The notes under the pieces: model-generated
The model's input: only the letters and a program-made list of their open reading frames with translations
Databases searched by the model: none
What the model was told of the DNA's origin: nothing
DNA from: DAITAZ01 sp036824045
Lineage (GTDB): Bacteria > Pseudomonadota > Gammaproteobacteria > Burkholderiales > Rhodocyclaceae
Reading direction: 5' to 3'
DNA length: 64,000 bases
NCBI GenBank assembly: GCA_036824045.1
Contig: DAITAZ010000012.1
Location: 23,786 to 87,785 of the forward strand
Program-made: the position numbers and the translations under genes
Shown: one piece after another, positions 63,905-64,000 of the stretch
Layout of the letters: every line of letters starts with the position of its first letter
Numbering within the stretch: the stretch's first letter is position 1

Positions 63905-63931
63905 GCATGCCCCGGCACGGCCGGGGCATGC
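63905..63931. terminator. Hairpin between the RND gene and argJ
   Basis: Arms GCATGCCCCGG (63905-63915) and CCGGGGCATGC (63921-63931) surround a five-base loop, directly after the pump stop. It lies between convergent genes. No T-run follows, so it may work with Rho. Confidence 0.55.
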
Positions 63932-63935
63932 CCGC

Positions 63936-64000
63936 TCAGGAGCGGTAGTCGGCGTTGATCTTGACGTAGTCGTAGGAGAAATCACAGGTCCAGGTGGTCG
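63936..64000 (-). CDS. argJ: Glutamate N-acetyltransferase ArgJ, C-terminal end only
   Basis: Only the last 20 codons are in the window. They translate as TTWTCDFSYDYVKINADYRS, the characteristic ArgJ C-terminus, followed by TGA (63936-63938 complement). ArgJ transfers acetyl from N-acetylornithine to glutamate in arginine synthesis. The gene continues beyond the right edge. Confidence 0.85.
   Translation of the reverse strand, partial: TTWTCDFSYDYVKINADYRS

Noticed and set aside
60747..63929. Long open frame on the complement of the RND transporter
   Set aside because: Same reason: a shadow of codon bias, rich in His and Gln, with no recognisable domain.

Overview
The window is GC-rich bacterial chromosome and is densely coded: gaps are short and no intergenic stretch exceeds 300 bases. 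Gene content and order suggest a betaproteobacterium close to the Rhodocyclales (Azospira, Dechloromonas or Thauera type). Supporting evidence is the Neisseria/Burkholderia-type 16-strand porin, a phasin, the ilvB-ilvN-ilvC-psd order, the rpe-gph-trpE-trpG-trpD-trpC order, ispB divergent from rplU-rpmA-obgE-proB, and a sigma/DUF3619/DUF3106/RDD operon. This placement is inference from gene content only. I see no insertion sequence, phage, CRISPR array or rRNA.

Layout. (1) 1-10.1 kb: a formate dehydrogenase-N island. fdnG is a selenoprotein read through an in-frame UGA. It is followed by fdnH, fdnI, fdhE, selA, selB and the selenocysteine tRNA gene, then a GcvH-like gene and a DsrE-like gene. 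A sigma-54 promoter with two upstream palindromes precedes fdnG. (2) 10.1-14.3 kb, minus strand: branched-chain amino acid synthesis (ilvB, ilvN, ilvC) and psd. (3) 14.4-16.3 kb: a translationally coupled operon for a sigma factor that probably starts at CTG, two DUF proteins and an RDD membrane protein. (4) 16.3-24.9 kb: lptF-lptG on the minus strand, divergent from pepA-holC-(repeat protein)-valS, then a phasin. (5) 25.1-39.1 kb: envelope and accessory genes, namely a YVTN propeller, a deacetylase, a fatty acid hydroxylase, an APC permease, a BepA-like protease, a receiver-like gene with moaC, CYTH-CHAD, SixA, an EptA-like enzyme, a two-gene aminopropyltransferase-like system and a GST. (6) 39.1-44.2 kb: two isolated prepilin genes around a membrane histidine kinase and a class III adenylate cyclase. 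(7) 44.3-50.4 kb: a ChaC-like gene, tRNA-Pro, ispB, rplU-rpmA-obgE-proB and a porin. (8) 50.7-56.3 kb, minus strand: rpe-gph, a trp leader peptide and trpEGDC. (9) 56.4-63.9 kb: apaG, a methyltransferase, and a TetR-controlled three-gene RND efflux operon. The window ends inside argJ.

How the parts connect. The first 9.3 kb carry the dehydrogenase, its maturation factor FdhE and three of the four classical selenocysteine genes. selD, fdhD and most molybdenum cofactor genes are not in the window, although moaC is. The least expected finds are a putative Trp-codon attenuator between gph and trpE, a 12-residue-periodic protein between holC and valS, a paired palindromic operator spanning the TetR/RND promoter, and the lipoyl-carrier-like/DsrE pair behind the selenocysteine tRNA.
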